This document shows, in pieces, positions 9,225-17,681 of a stretch of 64,000 nucleotides of DNA. The DNA is from Vibrio cortegadensis (GTDB lineage Bacteria > Pseudomonadota > Gammaproteobacteria > Enterobacterales > Vibrionaceae), in the NCBI RefSeq assembly GCF_024347395.1, contig NZ_AP025473.1, forward strand, positions 868,001 through 932,000, read 5' to 3'. A program made the position numbers and the translations under genes. The notes beneath the pieces are model-generated. The model ran no database searches. It was not told where the DNA came from and saw only the letters and a list, made by a program, of their open reading frames with translations. Every line of letters begins with the position of its first letter. The stretch's first letter is position 1.

Positions 9225-9767
9225 ATGAAAGTGCAAAAAATGAAATTGGTGTCTGTGATGCTGCTGAGTGCATCAACGTTGACAGGTTGTATGGGACAAA
9301 TGGCAACAACAGGCTTGGTCTCAAAATTTAACTTGCAGCTTGTGGATAATAGATACGCTCGTGAAGGCGTGTTTCTTTTGTTGTCTCCTGTATATGGGAT
9401 CGCATCAGTAGCCGATATGTTTATTTTCAATTCAATTGAGTTCTGGACAGGAAAAAATCCTATTTCCGGGAAGTCACCAGCAGTGGTTGACTCGAAATTA
9501 GAAGCGATAATTAAAGTTAATAGTCAGCTTGATAAATCATTAACTGAAGCACCAATTCAAGTTAATAATCAGTGGGTTGAAGATGCTGTGATGAAGAAAG
9601 TAGATGAAAATACGCTTCAAATGGATATTTCATATCAAGATGGCACTAAACAGATTTTCCGAGGTGAAAAGAGCGTTGGAGGCGTCAATTTTTATTTAGA
9701 CAATGAGCTTATCACTTTTGTTAGTATGCAAGAGTTGGACGTGTATACCAAAACCGCTCGGATCTAG
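9225..9767 (+). CDS. DUF3332 family lipoprotein
   Basis: Predicted 180-residue outer- or inner-membrane lipoprotein. The signal peptide ends in a lipobox, LTGC (SASTLTGCMGQ). The mature part has the conserved DUF3332 motifs NRYAREGVFLLLSPVYGIAS and FNSIEFWTGKNPISGKSPAVVD, then a C-terminal beta-rich domain. Function of the family is unknown; it is common in Vibrio. The ATG at 9225 follows a weak TAAGAGA site; a second ATG at 9240 would also keep the signal peptide. It is a single gene followed by a good terminator. Confidence 0.85.
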   Translation: MKVQKMKLVSVMLLSASTLTGCMGQMATTGLVSKFNLQLVDNRYAREGVFLLLSPVYGIASVADMFIFNSIEFWTGKNPISGKSPAVVDSKLEAIIKVNSQLDKSLTEAPIQVNNQWVEDAVMKKVDENTLQMDISYQDGTKQIFRGEKSVGGVNFYLDNELITFVSMQELDVYTKTARI

Positions 9768-9855
9768 TTTTGGTTACATTTGTTTCTGCAATGAATTCAA
9801 TCTAGAACATCTGTGAGGGAAATATCCTTAGTAGGAAGTTATTACCTTAATCAGC

Positions 9856-9887
9856 AAGCCGGTGCATTTTTGTACTGGCTTTTTTTA
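9856..9887 (+). terminator. Terminator after the DUF3332 gene
   Basis: An 11-bp stem AAGCCGGTGCA/TGTACTGGCTT with two G-T pairs and a 4-nt loop, then a run of T residues. Confidence 0.8.
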
Positions 9888-10185
9888 GCTAAGTTAGGTG
9901 TACAAAATGCCTGACCAGTCGTAATTTAAAGAAAAATCTACATGTTAAATTTTTGTTTAAAAACCGTCTGTTCCAATCATTTAATCAGTAAAAGCCTGTT
10001 GTAATGGTATTTGCTACTATCTTGCTTGTTAAATATTTGTAATCAGAGCTTTATTGTTCGATTTTTAAGCATTTGTTGTGCGGTTTTTAGCCTTGCAATT
10101 CGTTGGAAAATACGCAAAATGTCATGCAAAATGAGTTTGCAAAAATGAAAGGATGCTTTTCTCTTAAAAAGTAAGGCAAATAAAC
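9888..10185. other. A/T-rich upstream region without a visible gene
   Basis: About 300 bp between the DUF3332 terminator and the next gene. It holds no open frame of note. It presumably carries the promoter of the 117-residue membrane protein and has room for a small RNA, but I see no terminator within it that would support one. Confidence 0.3.
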
Positions 10186-10539
10186 ATGAAATTATTACTA
10201 ATCTTAATGACATCGCTTTCCGCTGGGGTGGCTTCTGCAGACCACTTACATTCTTTCATGTTAGGGTTATCGATTGCGTCTTTGGCTGTTGGAAGCTGTT
10301 ACTGGTTTGCATTCCGTAGCACTCGCTTTCCTGAGCTTGCTCTTCTGTTGTTAATGTGTGGAATGCTATCTAAGCTGGCGATTACCGTCATTGGAGTCGC
10401 TTGGGGTATGTCTGAAGATCTAATTACGTCACCCATTGTATTTGCTCTTTCTTATCTGCATTTCTCAATCATTGTGACTTATTTGTGGTTCACATATCGA
10501 GATAACATCACTGCAAAATTCAAAAACGTCACAGCTTAA
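10186..10539 (+). CDS. Small membrane protein of unknown function
   Basis: A 117-residue protein with a cleavable-looking N-terminal signal (LLLILMTSLSAGVASA) followed by three hydrophobic segments near residues 25-42, 50-70 and 85-103. A His-rich start to the mature region (DHLHSF) is notable. I do not recognise the family. The start ATG at 10186 has only a weak upstream AAGG (AGTAAGGCAAATAAAC). It is followed by its own terminator, so it is probably a single-gene transcript. Not enough is visible to suggest a role. Confidence 0.65.
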   Translation: MKLLLILMTSLSAGVASADHLHSFMLGLSIASLAVGSCYWFAFRSTRFPELALLLLMCGMLSKLAITVIGVAWGMSEDLITSPIVFALSYLHFSIIVTYLWFTYRDNITAKFKNVTA

Positions 10540-10550
10540 ATACTCGCGAT

Positions 10551-10576
10551 AAGCCTTCTGCAAAGAGGGCTTTTTG
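10551..10576 (+). terminator. Terminator after the 117-residue membrane protein
   Basis: A 9-bp stem AAGCCTTCT/AGAGGGCTT, GCAA tetraloop, then T5. Confidence 0.8.
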
Positions 10577-10742
10577 TTTCTACATACTTCTACTATTTTG
10601 TCACTCTCCTCTATACATCAATTTTCTTCTATACAATCACTTTTGGTAAAGCGCTGTCACTCTACGACTATAGTTCTACAGATCTTATTCACGCCTCTGG
10701 GTAGACTTAACCCGTTCAATGATTGGAATAAAAGGATTTGCT

Positions 10743-10982
10743 ATGGAGTTTGGACTGTTTGTGGCGGAAAAAGGATTGTTGATTGTAGGTATTATGTTTG
10801 TACTAACCAGCGTCATGCAATATGGCAAACGCAGCCATGATTGGAAAGGGGTAGTGACGATGTTTTATAAGCGCATTCCTCTCAGTATCGGCGAATATAA
10901 ATGGTATCGTTTAGGCGTGGCTTTTATCGTACTTGCAGTTATATTGCGTATTCTACTTTTAACTCTTTGGCCTTCTTACTAA
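10743..10982 (+). CDS. Small two-helix membrane protein of unknown function
   Basis: A 79-residue protein with one hydrophobic segment near residues 11-25 and another at 58-75, separated by a basic loop (KRSHDWKGVVTMFYKRIPL). The ATG at 10743 is preceded by AAAGGA at good spacing, which favours it over an ATG 24 nt upstream with no Shine-Dalgarno. Family not recognised. It sits alone between terminators and the chemotaxis-like REC gene. Confidence 0.6.
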   Translation: MEFGLFVAEKGLLIVGIMFVLTSVMQYGKRSHDWKGVVTMFYKRIPLSIGEYKWYRLGVAFIVLAVILRILLLTLWPSY

Positions 10983-11110
10983 TCTTCGATAGGTAAGTAC
11001 TAGTGTGTTGTTTATTCTAGATAATTAAAGAGGTTAATTCGACATACCTGACTTTATATTGTTCTGTTACACTGTATTTATTGTACGAACTAATAGAAGA
11101 AGGTGATTGA

Positions 11111-12115
11111 ATGTCATTTCCCGTTCTTATCTGTGACGATTCAGCACTTGCGCGCAAGCAGATAGCACGCTCCCTCCCTGCATCATTAAATGCGGATATT
11201 ACCTTCGCGGTTCATGGTCTCGACGCTCTAAAACAACTCGAACTCAATGATTTCAAATTGATGTTCTTAGATTTAACCATGCCGGAATTGGATGGCTTTG
11301 GAACATTAGAAGAGTTGCAGCGTCTCGGAAATACGACGCCAGTGGTCGTGGTTTCTGGTGATATTCAGCCGAAAGCCAAAGCAAAAGTGTTAGCTTTGGG
11401 TGCGAAAGCATTTATTCAAAAGCCAATTGATAAAGCTGTTCTTAATGATGTTCTGAAAGAACTCGTTGAGCCAGTCGCGCAACCTCGCATCATTACACCA
11501 ACCAGTATTGATCTTCCCATTCTTCGTCGACGTGATATTTATATGGAAGTGGCGAACGTCTCAATTGGTCGTGCGGCAGATGCATTAGCACGGCATTTTG
11601 ATGTTTTTGTCCACTTGCCACTGCCAAATGTAAATATCCTCGAAGTGAGTGAATTGCACATGGCATTAAGGGATTTGGCGGACAACGATCAGGTTTCTGG
11701 CATTTGCCAAGGGTTCAGTGGAGAAGGGATCGCGGGTGAAGCGCTAGTCTTACTGAGTGACTCCAGTGTGGCAGACCTTAAAAAATTAATGAAGATCCCT
11801 GCAGATAGCGAAGAGCTAGAAGAATTAGAACTACTCATGGATGTCTCTAATATTTTAGTGGGCTCATTCCTAAATGGTTTAGGCGAGCAGTCTGAAGTTC
11901 GCTTCTTCCAGAGTTCTCCAGTACTTCTAGGCCAACATATCTCAATTGATTCTGTTATTGCTTCTACTTCAGGTTCATTTAATAAAACAATGACCTTTGA
12001 AGTGAGCTATAACATTGATGATACATCGATCCGATGTGATTTACTGTTTATGTTCGTGGACGAATCATTGCCTTTATTAGATAACAAATTAGCCTACTTA
12101 ATGGAGGACTTTTAA
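11111..12115 (+). CDS. Response regulator with a C-terminal CheC-like phosphatase domain
   Basis: Cytosolic two-domain protein. Residues 1-120 form a receiver domain (LICDDSALARKQ acidic pocket, FLDLTMPELDGFG phospho-acceptor, AFIQKPID lysine). Residues 140-334 resemble CheC/CheX phosphatases, with an ExxN active-site pattern in YMEVANVSIGRAADAL and a second, variant DxxN pattern in LLMDVSNILVGSFLNGL. CheC-type proteins dephosphorylate CheY-P, so this may be a self-regulated phosphatase that tunes a phosphorelay; that is inference. Its stop codon overlaps the start of the PAS gene by one base (TAATG), implying translational coupling. No kinase is adjacent. Confidence 0.85.
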   Translation: MSFPVLICDDSALARKQIARSLPASLNADITFAVHGLDALKQLELNDFKLMFLDLTMPELDGFGTLEELQRLGNTTPVVVVSGDIQPKAKAKVLALGAKAFIQKPIDKAVLNDVLKELVEPVAQPRIITPTSIDLPILRRRDIYMEVANVSIGRAADALARHFDVFVHLPLPNVNILEVSELHMALRDLADNDQVSGICQGFSGEGIAGEALVLLSDSSVADLKKLMKIPADSEELEELELLMDVSNILVGSFLNGLGEQSEVRFFQSSPVLLGQHISIDSVIASTSGSFNKTMTFEVSYNIDDTSIRCDLLFMFVDESLPLLDNKLAYLMEDF

Positions 12116-12555
12116 TGCTTAATCTTCCTGCTGAGTTTGAACAATTCCACTGGATGGTGGATATGGTCCAAAATGTTGATATGGGCTTAATTGTCTTGGA
12201 TCGTGACTATAATGTTCAGGTGTGGAATGGGTTCATGACTCACCACAGTGGTAAACAAGCACATGACGCTATTGGAAAGTCGATATTCGAACTTTTCCCT
12301 GAAATTCCGCAAGACTGGTTTCGATTAAAAACAAAACCTGTTTATGACCTAGGTTGCCGCAGTTTTATTACTTGGCAGCAGAGGCCTTACCTTTTCCACT
12401 GTCGAAATGTTAGACCGATTACGCAGCAGGCCAACTTCATGTATCAAAACGTGACATTAAACCCGATGCGAACGCCGACAGGAAAAATAAACTCTCTGTT
12501 TTTATCCATTCAAGATGCAACAGCAGAGGCCATTGCATCACAAGTGAAAAAGTAG
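12115..12555 (+). CDS. PAS-domain signalling protein
   Basis: A 146-residue protein formed almost entirely by one PAS domain (MVDMVQNVDMGLIVLDRDYNVQVWNGFMTHHSG, then IGKSIFELFPEIP). It has no output domain (no GGDEF, kinase or HTH region), so it probably works as a sensory subunit. It is translationally coupled to the upstream REC-CheC protein, which suggests that the two act as a pair, for example with the PAS protein modulating the phosphatase. Ligand unknown. Confidence 0.8.
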   Translation: MLNLPAEFEQFHWMVDMVQNVDMGLIVLDRDYNVQVWNGFMTHHSGKQAHDAIGKSIFELFPEIPQDWFRLKTKPVYDLGCRSFITWQQRPYLFHCRNVRPITQQANFMYQNVTLNPMRTPTGKINSLFLSIQDATAEAIASQVKK

Positions 12556-12560
12556 TGATT

Positions 12561-12585
12561 AAAGCCAAGCGAAGTTCTTGGCTTT
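12561..12585 (+). terminator. Weak hairpin after the PAS gene
   Basis: A 9-bp perfect stem AAAGCCAAG/CTTGGCTTT with a 7-nt loop but no T run after it. It may act as a leaky terminator before the downstream repair gene. Confidence 0.5.
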
Positions 12586-12644
12586 ACCTAAACAAGAGCT
12601 TAAATAACGAAGAGATTAACTAAGTGAGTTGGAGGGATAGCTCA

Positions 12645-14192
12645 ATGAAGACCTCATTACATTCCCAGCCTTTATATACGGCAAAGCAGGTACGTGAAGG
12701 AGAAGTCCTAGCGGCCAAAAAGAACAACATCACAATGTTCGAATTGATGGAAAAAGCGGGAGAGGCTGCTTTTCAATTGATTCTATCTCACTACCCACAC
12801 TCTAAAAAATGGCTCATTTGTTGCGGTAAAGGCAACAATGGCGGCGACGGATATGTTGTGGCGCGTTTGGCAAAGCAAGCAGGAATAGAGGTTCATGTTT
12901 GGCAAGCTGGGGATTTATCTGACAAGCTGACAGAAGATGCGCAGCAAGCGTTGGAGCTTTGGTTAACAATTGATGGTGCCGTTTGTCATGCTAAAGACCG
13001 AATCCCACCAGACTGTGATCTTATTGTGGATGCACTACTCGGTACAGGATTTAAACCACCACTTCGCCCTAACTATGCTGAACTCATTTCTAGAATTAAC
13101 CACATTCACTTACCCATTGTTTCCATCGATATTCCATCAGGACTAGATGCTGATACTGGTCACGTTCAACCGCACTCCCTTGAAGAAGCCAATCGAAGGC
13201 AAAAGCAGAACGGCCTGGCGATTGTTGCATCTCATACCATAACCTTCATAGGTATTAAGCAAGGATTGGTAACGGGATCGGCAAGAGATCATACGGGCTT
13301 GTTGCACTTCTCCGGCTTAGGTGTCGATGAAAGTTTTAATCAAATGAATGTCGCCAGTGCGGTCTATTCTTGCGCGGATGAAATTCCTACCTTACTTATG
13401 CCAAGAAAACGCACCGCTCATAAAGGGCTAAATGGCAAAGTCTTGTTGATTGGCGGAAATGTTGGGATGGGAGGGGCAATCCGCCTTGCTTCTGAAGGAT
13501 GTATTCGTAGCGGCGCGGGTTTAGTGAGTGTATTAACCCATCCTGATAATATTTTACCAATCTTATCTTCTCGACCTGAAATTATGGCTCTGAGTTGGGA
13601 AAGCGACTGCAAAGTCATTTCAGACAAGATCCACTGGGCAAGCACCTATGTTTTAGGGCCAGGTTTGGGGCAAGATGAGCAAGCCCAAAGGTGGTTTGAA
13701 TACATAAAGCAATCTTCAGGTGAAAAGGTTCTGGATGCGGATGCGCTTACTTTACTGGCCGTTGAACCTAATCAAGACCCAAATCGCATTATAACGCCAC
13801 ATCCAGGAGAAGCCGCGCGGTTGTTAAACTGTACGGTTGCTGACATTGAGATCAACCGTTATCAAGCGGCTCAAGATCTTCAGCAAAAATATGGTGGTGT
13901 TGTCGTATTAAAAGGAGCGGGTACTATTGTGTGCGATGGCAAAGCAACGTGGGTTTGTCACGCGGGAAATCCTGGAATGGCAAGCGCAGGTATGGGGGAT
14001 GTATTGTCTGGCGTGATTGGGGCGATGTTGGGGCAAAATCTTACACTAACGGATGCGGCTCAAATTGGTGTATTTATCCATAGTTGTGCTGCTGATCTTT
14101 GTGCCAAAGAGAATGGTGAGATTGGCTTAGTTGCCAGTGACCTTTTTCAAACGCTTCGTCGTGTTATCAATGGTCCACTCATCCAAGGCTAG
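12645..14192 (+). CDS. nnr: Bifunctional NAD(P)HX epimerase/dehydratase
   Basis: Metabolite-repair enzyme. The N-terminal half (YjeF_N, NnrE) epimerises damaged R-NAD(P)HX, and the C-terminal half (NnrD) uses ADP to dehydrate S-NAD(P)HX back to NAD(P)H. Visible motifs: GKGNNGGDGYVVARLA in the epimerase; GGNVGMGGAIRLASEG, GPGLGQDEQA, TPHPGEAARLL and NPGMASAGMGDVLSGVI in the kinase-like dehydratase. The 515-residue length is normal for the fused form. The ATG at 12645 follows GGAGGG at 8 nt and is preferred to a GTG at 12624. In E. coli this gene precedes tsaE; here it stands alone. Confidence 0.94.
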   Translation: MKTSLHSQPLYTAKQVREGEVLAAKKNNITMFELMEKAGEAAFQLILSHYPHSKKWLICCGKGNNGGDGYVVARLAKQAGIEVHVWQAGDLSDKLTEDAQQALELWLTIDGAVCHAKDRIPPDCDLIVDALLGTGFKPPLRPNYAELISRINHIHLPIVSIDIPSGLDADTGHVQPHSLEEANRRQKQNGLAIVASHTITFIGIKQGLVTGSARDHTGLLHFSGLGVDESFNQMNVASAVYSCADEIPTLLMPRKRTAHKGLNGKVLLIGGNVGMGGAIRLASEGCIRSGAGLVSVLTHPDNILPILSSRPEIMALSWESDCKVISDKIHWASTYVLGPGLGQDEQAQRWFEYIKQSSGEKVLDADALTLLAVEPNQDPNRIITPHPGEAARLLNCTVADIEINRYQAAQDLQQKYGGVVVLKGAGTIVCDGKATWVCHAGNPGMASAGMGDVLSGVIGAMLGQNLTLTDAAQIGVFIHSCAADLCAKENGEIGLVASDLFQTLRRVINGPLIQG

Positions 14193-14201
14193 CGTTTGTA
14201 T

Positions 14202-14236
14202 CCGATCTCACATCTGTAATTGAGATGCGAGATCGG
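14202..14236. terminator. Bidirectional hairpin between nnr and the barrel gene
   Basis: A 14-bp stem (CCGATCTCACATCT with AGATGCGAGATCGG, one mismatch) between convergent genes. It lacks a clear T run on either side but is well placed to end both transcripts. Confidence 0.5.
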
Positions 14237-14264
14237 GGAAACTGAGCAATTAAACCGTAGAGAA

Positions 14265-14810
14265 CTAGAATGCGAATCTAGCGCCTGCGTTGAAAGAAGT
14301 CGCGTGTTCGTCATTTGGAAGTAATTGATAAGTTACCCCTGCATCAAGTACTAGACCCATCGGAGACATTAAACTGACCCCTGCACTGGCATAAGGTTTA
14401 AAGCTGTCATCGGTTTCTGTTTTCTTCGCGCCTGCAACCGTATCCCAGACAGTAGTTTCAGATGAGATATAACTTCCTCCCGCTTTACCGTAAATACCAA
14501 GAAGTCCCACTTGTTGATCAACGCGCACCCCAAGACCATAGGCATCGTAAGTTTGAACAAATTCGTCAGAATTAGCACTCACGTTGGAGTTAAATGTCTC
14601 CACTCTTTTATAACTCACATCCGCAGATAATAGTTTCGTCATCTGATAGTTATACCCGGCTTGAATAAAGTAGGCGGTCTCTTGATTTGAATCGTTAGAA
14701 ACTAATGTCGCTCCCACATTGGTATAAAGTGAACCACGGTTTCCTGCTGCATTTGCCATAGTGGGCAGGCAAACCATCGTGGTAAATATCAATATTAGTG
14801 GTCTTTTCAT
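14265..14810 (-). CDS. Small outer-membrane beta-barrel protein
   Basis: A 181-residue secreted protein with a signal peptide (RPLILIFTTMVCLPTMANA) and a barrel of alternating strands (YFIQAGYNYQMTKLLSADVSYKR, GIYGKAGGSYISS, GLVLDAGVTYQLL), ending in Phe (GARFAF), the usual BAM recognition signal. It is similar in style to the OmpX/OmpA-barrel and AcfA-like proteins of Vibrio, but I cannot place it in a named subfamily. The ATG at 14810 is preceded by GGAG; the longer in-frame start would add 30 non-signal residues. Likely a monocistronic gene. Confidence 0.8.
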   Translation of the reverse strand: MKRPLILIFTTMVCLPTMANAAGNRGSLYTNVGATLVSNDSNQETAYFIQAGYNYQMTKLLSADVSYKRVETFNSNVSANSDEFVQTYDAYGLGVRVDQQVGLLGIYGKAGGSYISSETTVWDTVAGAKKTETDDSFKPYASAGVSLMSPMGLVLDAGVTYQLLPNDEHATSFNAGARFAF

Positions 14811-15165
14811 TCTCAACTCCTGTGATTTGCCATTGACAGCAAGTATTCCTTTTATAAATTCATAGCAAGAAATGCTCCACCGATAGTGGGGTGAGATCAC
14901 TTTTAAGGAATTTAGCGTTGAATTTTTTGGACTTTTTGCGTGGATTTATACTCAGTATAGATCACATTATTTGATATAAACGGCAACATTGATGGCGAAA
15001 ACAGCAAGAGATAGAGATGACACGCAAAGGTTTGCGCAATCGGTAAGTTTTAAGGTTGTTGTAACTAATTGATTTTATTAATAACAGCTAGAAGTGCCGG
15101 GTAAGAAGGGTATTTAGGTTTGGAATTTCTAAGATGATATCACAAAAAAAATGCATTTATCAGAC
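14811..15165. other. Gene-free region upstream of guaC
   Basis: About 350 bp with the barrel-gene promoter on the minus strand. I see no open frame or repeat. The guaC promoter and its 5' hairpin, listed separately, begin at 15166. Confidence 0.4.
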
Positions 15166-15193
15166 TTGCCGAATGGAAATCAGGGCCTATAAT
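15166..15193 (+). promoter_or_regulatory. Probable guaC promoter
   Basis: A consensus TATAAT at 15188-15193 with a TTGCCG -35 element at 15166-15171, spacer 16 bp. Predicted transcription start is near 15199-15201, at the edge of the hairpin that follows. Confidence 0.6.
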
Positions 15194-15198
15194 GCTGA

Positions 15199-15232
15199 AA
15201 ACCGGAGCGTCTGCCAACGCTCCGGTTTTTTT
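15199..15232 (+). terminator. Terminator-shaped hairpin at the 5' end of the guaC transcript
   Basis: A 12-bp perfect G/C-rich stem (AAACCGGAGCGT/ACGCTCCGGTTT) with a 6-nt loop, then T residues. It lies 90 bp before guaC and no gene on this strand lies upstream for more than 900 bp. It may be an attenuator, a 5' stabilising hairpin, or the terminator of an unseen small RNA. Confidence 0.65.
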
Positions 15233-15321
15233 GTGTCCGAAAAATGGTAACGACTTCTGCCAAAGTCAAAACCACGCATAATGCGAATGACACATAAGTT
15301 AATGAATCAAGGAATTACACC

Positions 15322-16365
15322 ATGCGTATCGAACAAGAACTTAAGTTAGGTTTTAAAGATGTACTGTTTCGCCCTAAGCGTTCAACTCTAAAAAGCCGTT
15401 CTCAAGTAAATTTAACCCGCGATTTTACATTCAAGCATAGTGGTCGTCAATGGTCAGGAGTTCCGGTAATCGCTGCAAATATGGATTCTGTTGCCACTTT
15501 TGAAATGGCAGCTGCTCTCGCAGAACATGGGGTGATGAGCGCAATTCACAAACACTACAGCGTAGAACAGTGGGGCGAATTTGTTAAAAATTCAAATGCT
15601 CAAACGCTCAATAACGTGTTTGTTTCATCTGGAACCTCGGATGCTGATTTTAAAAAACTTCAAGAAATAATGGCATTTAGCGATGAACTGGCTTTCATCT
15701 GCATCGACATTGCTAATGGTTATTCAGAGCATTTGGTTGAGTACGTTGAGAAAGTGCGTGTTGAGTTTCCAACCAAAACTATTTCTGCTGGAAACGTTGT
15801 GACTGGCGATATGTGTGAAGAGCTTATTCTTGCAGGCGCTGACATTGTAAAAGTGGGTATTGGCCCTGGCTCGGTTTGTACGACTCGTGTAAAAACGGGC
15901 GTTGGCTACCCTCAACTTTCTGCCATTATTGAATGTGCGGATGCTGCGCATGGCCTAGGCGGTATGATTATCGGAGATGGTGGTTGTTCATGTGCTGGTG
16001 ATGTGTCGAAAGCGTTTGGCGGTGGTGCTGACTTTGTAATGCTTGGTGGCATGTTAGCTGGGCATGAGGAGTCTGGTGGTGAAGTTGTTGAAAAAGACGG
16101 CAAACGTTTTATGAAGTTCTACGGCATGTCTTCAGAAAGTGCGATGGCGAAACACTCTGGCGGCGTTGCAAAATACCGAGCAGCAGAAGGAAAAACTGTT
16201 TTACTTCCGTTCCGTGGTTCTGTTCATGATACGATTTCTGACATCCTTGGTGGCGTACGTTCAACGTGCACATACGTAGGCGCAGCAAAGCTTAAAGAGC
16301 TAAGTAAGCGTACGACTTTCATTCGTGTGCAAGAGCAAGAGAACAACGTGTTCGGTAAAGAGTAG
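15322..16365 (+). CDS. guaC: GMP reductase
   Basis: Homotetrameric NADPH-dependent enzyme that deaminates GMP to IMP, linking guanine and adenine nucleotide pools. The 347-residue length equals E. coli GuaC. Recognisable parts are the N-terminal LGFKDVLFRPKRSTLKSRS, the substrate loop with catalytic Cys in GIGPGSVCTTRVKTGVGYPQ, IIGDGGCSCAGDVSKAFGGG and the C-terminal PFRGSVHDTISDILGG. It has no CBS domains, which distinguishes it from IMP dehydrogenase. The start ATG follows AAGGAATTACACC. Its terminator is duplicated at the far end of the adjacent integrated element. Confidence 0.97.
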   Translation: MRIEQELKLGFKDVLFRPKRSTLKSRSQVNLTRDFTFKHSGRQWSGVPVIAANMDSVATFEMAAALAEHGVMSAIHKHYSVEQWGEFVKNSNAQTLNNVFVSSGTSDADFKKLQEIMAFSDELAFICIDIANGYSEHLVEYVEKVRVEFPTKTISAGNVVTGDMCEELILAGADIVKVGIGPGSVCTTRVKTGVGYPQLSAIIECADAAHGLGGMIIGDGGCSCAGDVSKAFGGGADFVMLGGMLAGHEESGGEVVEKDGKRFMKFYGMSSESAMAKHSGGVAKYRAAEGKTVLLPFRGSVHDTISDILGGVRSTCTYVGAAKLKELSKRTTFIRVQEQENNVFGKE

Positions 16366-16381
16366 CGTTTAAAATACTTGT

Positions 16382-16468
16382 TTAAATTTTTTAAGAATTG
16401 AGCCACTTTTTAGTGGCTCTTTTTTTATGCTTAAAAATCGTAAATGGCGACAAAGTGGCGACAGTTCA
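16382..16468. repeat. Left attachment repeat (attL), perfect 87-bp copy
   Basis: Identical base for base to 24969-25055; similarity continues with a few mismatches to about 16497. The repeat starts 17 bp after the guaC stop and includes the guaC terminator and a pair of TGGCGACA octamers (16445-16452, 16456-16463). The leftward integrase gene ends 62 bp inside. Together these mark the left boundary of an integrated element. Confidence 0.9.
16400..16427 (+). terminator. guaC terminator (within attL)
   Basis: An 8-bp stem GAGCCACT/AGTGGCTC with a TTTT loop, then T8. A second copy exists in attR, so insertion has preserved transcription termination for guaC. Confidence 0.88.
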
Positions 16469-16529
16469 GAAAGTTTTTAAAACTAGGGTATAAAAATATG
16501 CACCATCTATGCACTAAATGTGAATATGA

Positions 16530-17560
16530 TTAAAAATCAGCAATGGGATTTTTGGTGATAGCTTCAGCTAAATGATCGGGCGCGAAGTGAGCATATCTCA
16601 TAGTCATTGTGATATCAGCATGACCAAGGATGTCACGTAACACTAAGATATTGCCGCCGTTCATCATAAAGTGGCTAGCGAAAGTATGGCGAAGTACGTG
16701 AGAGGCTTGCCCCGTAGGAAGAGTTAAGCCAATTTTTTTTTTAAGAAGGTAGCAAAATGGAGTGTAGCACTCATCAAATAGCTTGCCTGGTGTTGGTTTG
16801 TAGATCTCATCATAGAGCTGCTTAGAAATAGGTACAGAGCGATTTTTCTTTGTTTTGGTATTGGTATAAGTGATCTTATATTTGCCAAGTTGACTGCCTT
16901 TCAGTTGGGCTGCTTCATTCCACCGTGCCCCTGTTGCCAAACAGATTTTTACGATTCTTATCATATCTTCGCGTTTATGATTACCAACCTGTTCTAGCAA
17001 TAACGGGATTTTCTCTTTTGGTATAAATGCCATTTCATTTTCTGGATTTTTAAATGGTTTTATATCTTCTAAAGGGTGAGGAAGGGACCATTCACCAATT
17101 TCTTTTAGTTTACTGAAGACGGCCTTAAACCTAGCGAGTTCAGAATTAAGCGTTGAAATGCTTGGGGCTCCCTTTTGCCACTTGTCATCGACAAAGCTAA
17201 TTTGGCCAGCCATTCGTAAACTTCGAAATTCAGCGTAAATTTTAGCATTAAAGGTGGGGCGATAGGGTTACCCATGGCTTCAACCATGAGTTCGAATTTT
17301 TGGTAAATTGCAGCACCATTTACGAGCGTTCTGCCGTAATGCGAGTACCAAAGCTCAATAATGTGTGAAAGCCTGCGGTGATCGGGTTTAGCACCAAGCC
17401 AAGGTTTGTCATCTACTTCTTGCGTTATGTGCAATTCGAACGCTTTTGTTTCATCTTTAGTCGCAAATGTTTTACGAACACGCTTACCATTACGGCCGCT
17501 TGGGTAGCATTCACAAAGCCATGGTTTTGTGGAACCGTCTTTTAAGTTTCTAATAGACAT
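16530..17560 (-). pseudogene. int: Tyrosine recombinase/integrase, split by a frameshift
   Basis: P2/K139-type phage integrase in two reading frames. The N-terminal part (17560 down to about 17258) has the arm-binding domain, SIRNLKDGSTKPWLCECYPS and KRVRKTFATKDE, and runs into the core-binding domain. The C-terminal part (to 16530) has the catalytic domain with ATGARWNEAAQL (Arg), HVLRHTFASHFM (HxxR), LGHADITMTMRYAHF (His and Tyr). The frames join cleanly if one C is added to the C run whose complement is G4 at 17256-17259: the reading then goes IAPTFNAKIYAEFRSLRMAG. All catalytic residues are retained. It is either a real 1-nt deletion that inactivates excision or a sequencing error. Confidence 0.88.
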
Positions 17561-17681
17561 AGTAATATCGATGATTGCTGTATGTTTATACAGTTTAAAT
17601 CGGGTTCAAACGTTAAACAATGTTTTAAAGCTATCTATATGCACAATTTGAAGTGGATGTATTTGGATTGATGGGGTTCGT

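Noticed and set aside
10574..10840. An 88-residue frame overlapping the 79-residue membrane protein
   Set aside because: It starts inside the preceding terminator's T run, lacks a ribosome site, and its Ser/Cys-rich product is not protein-like.
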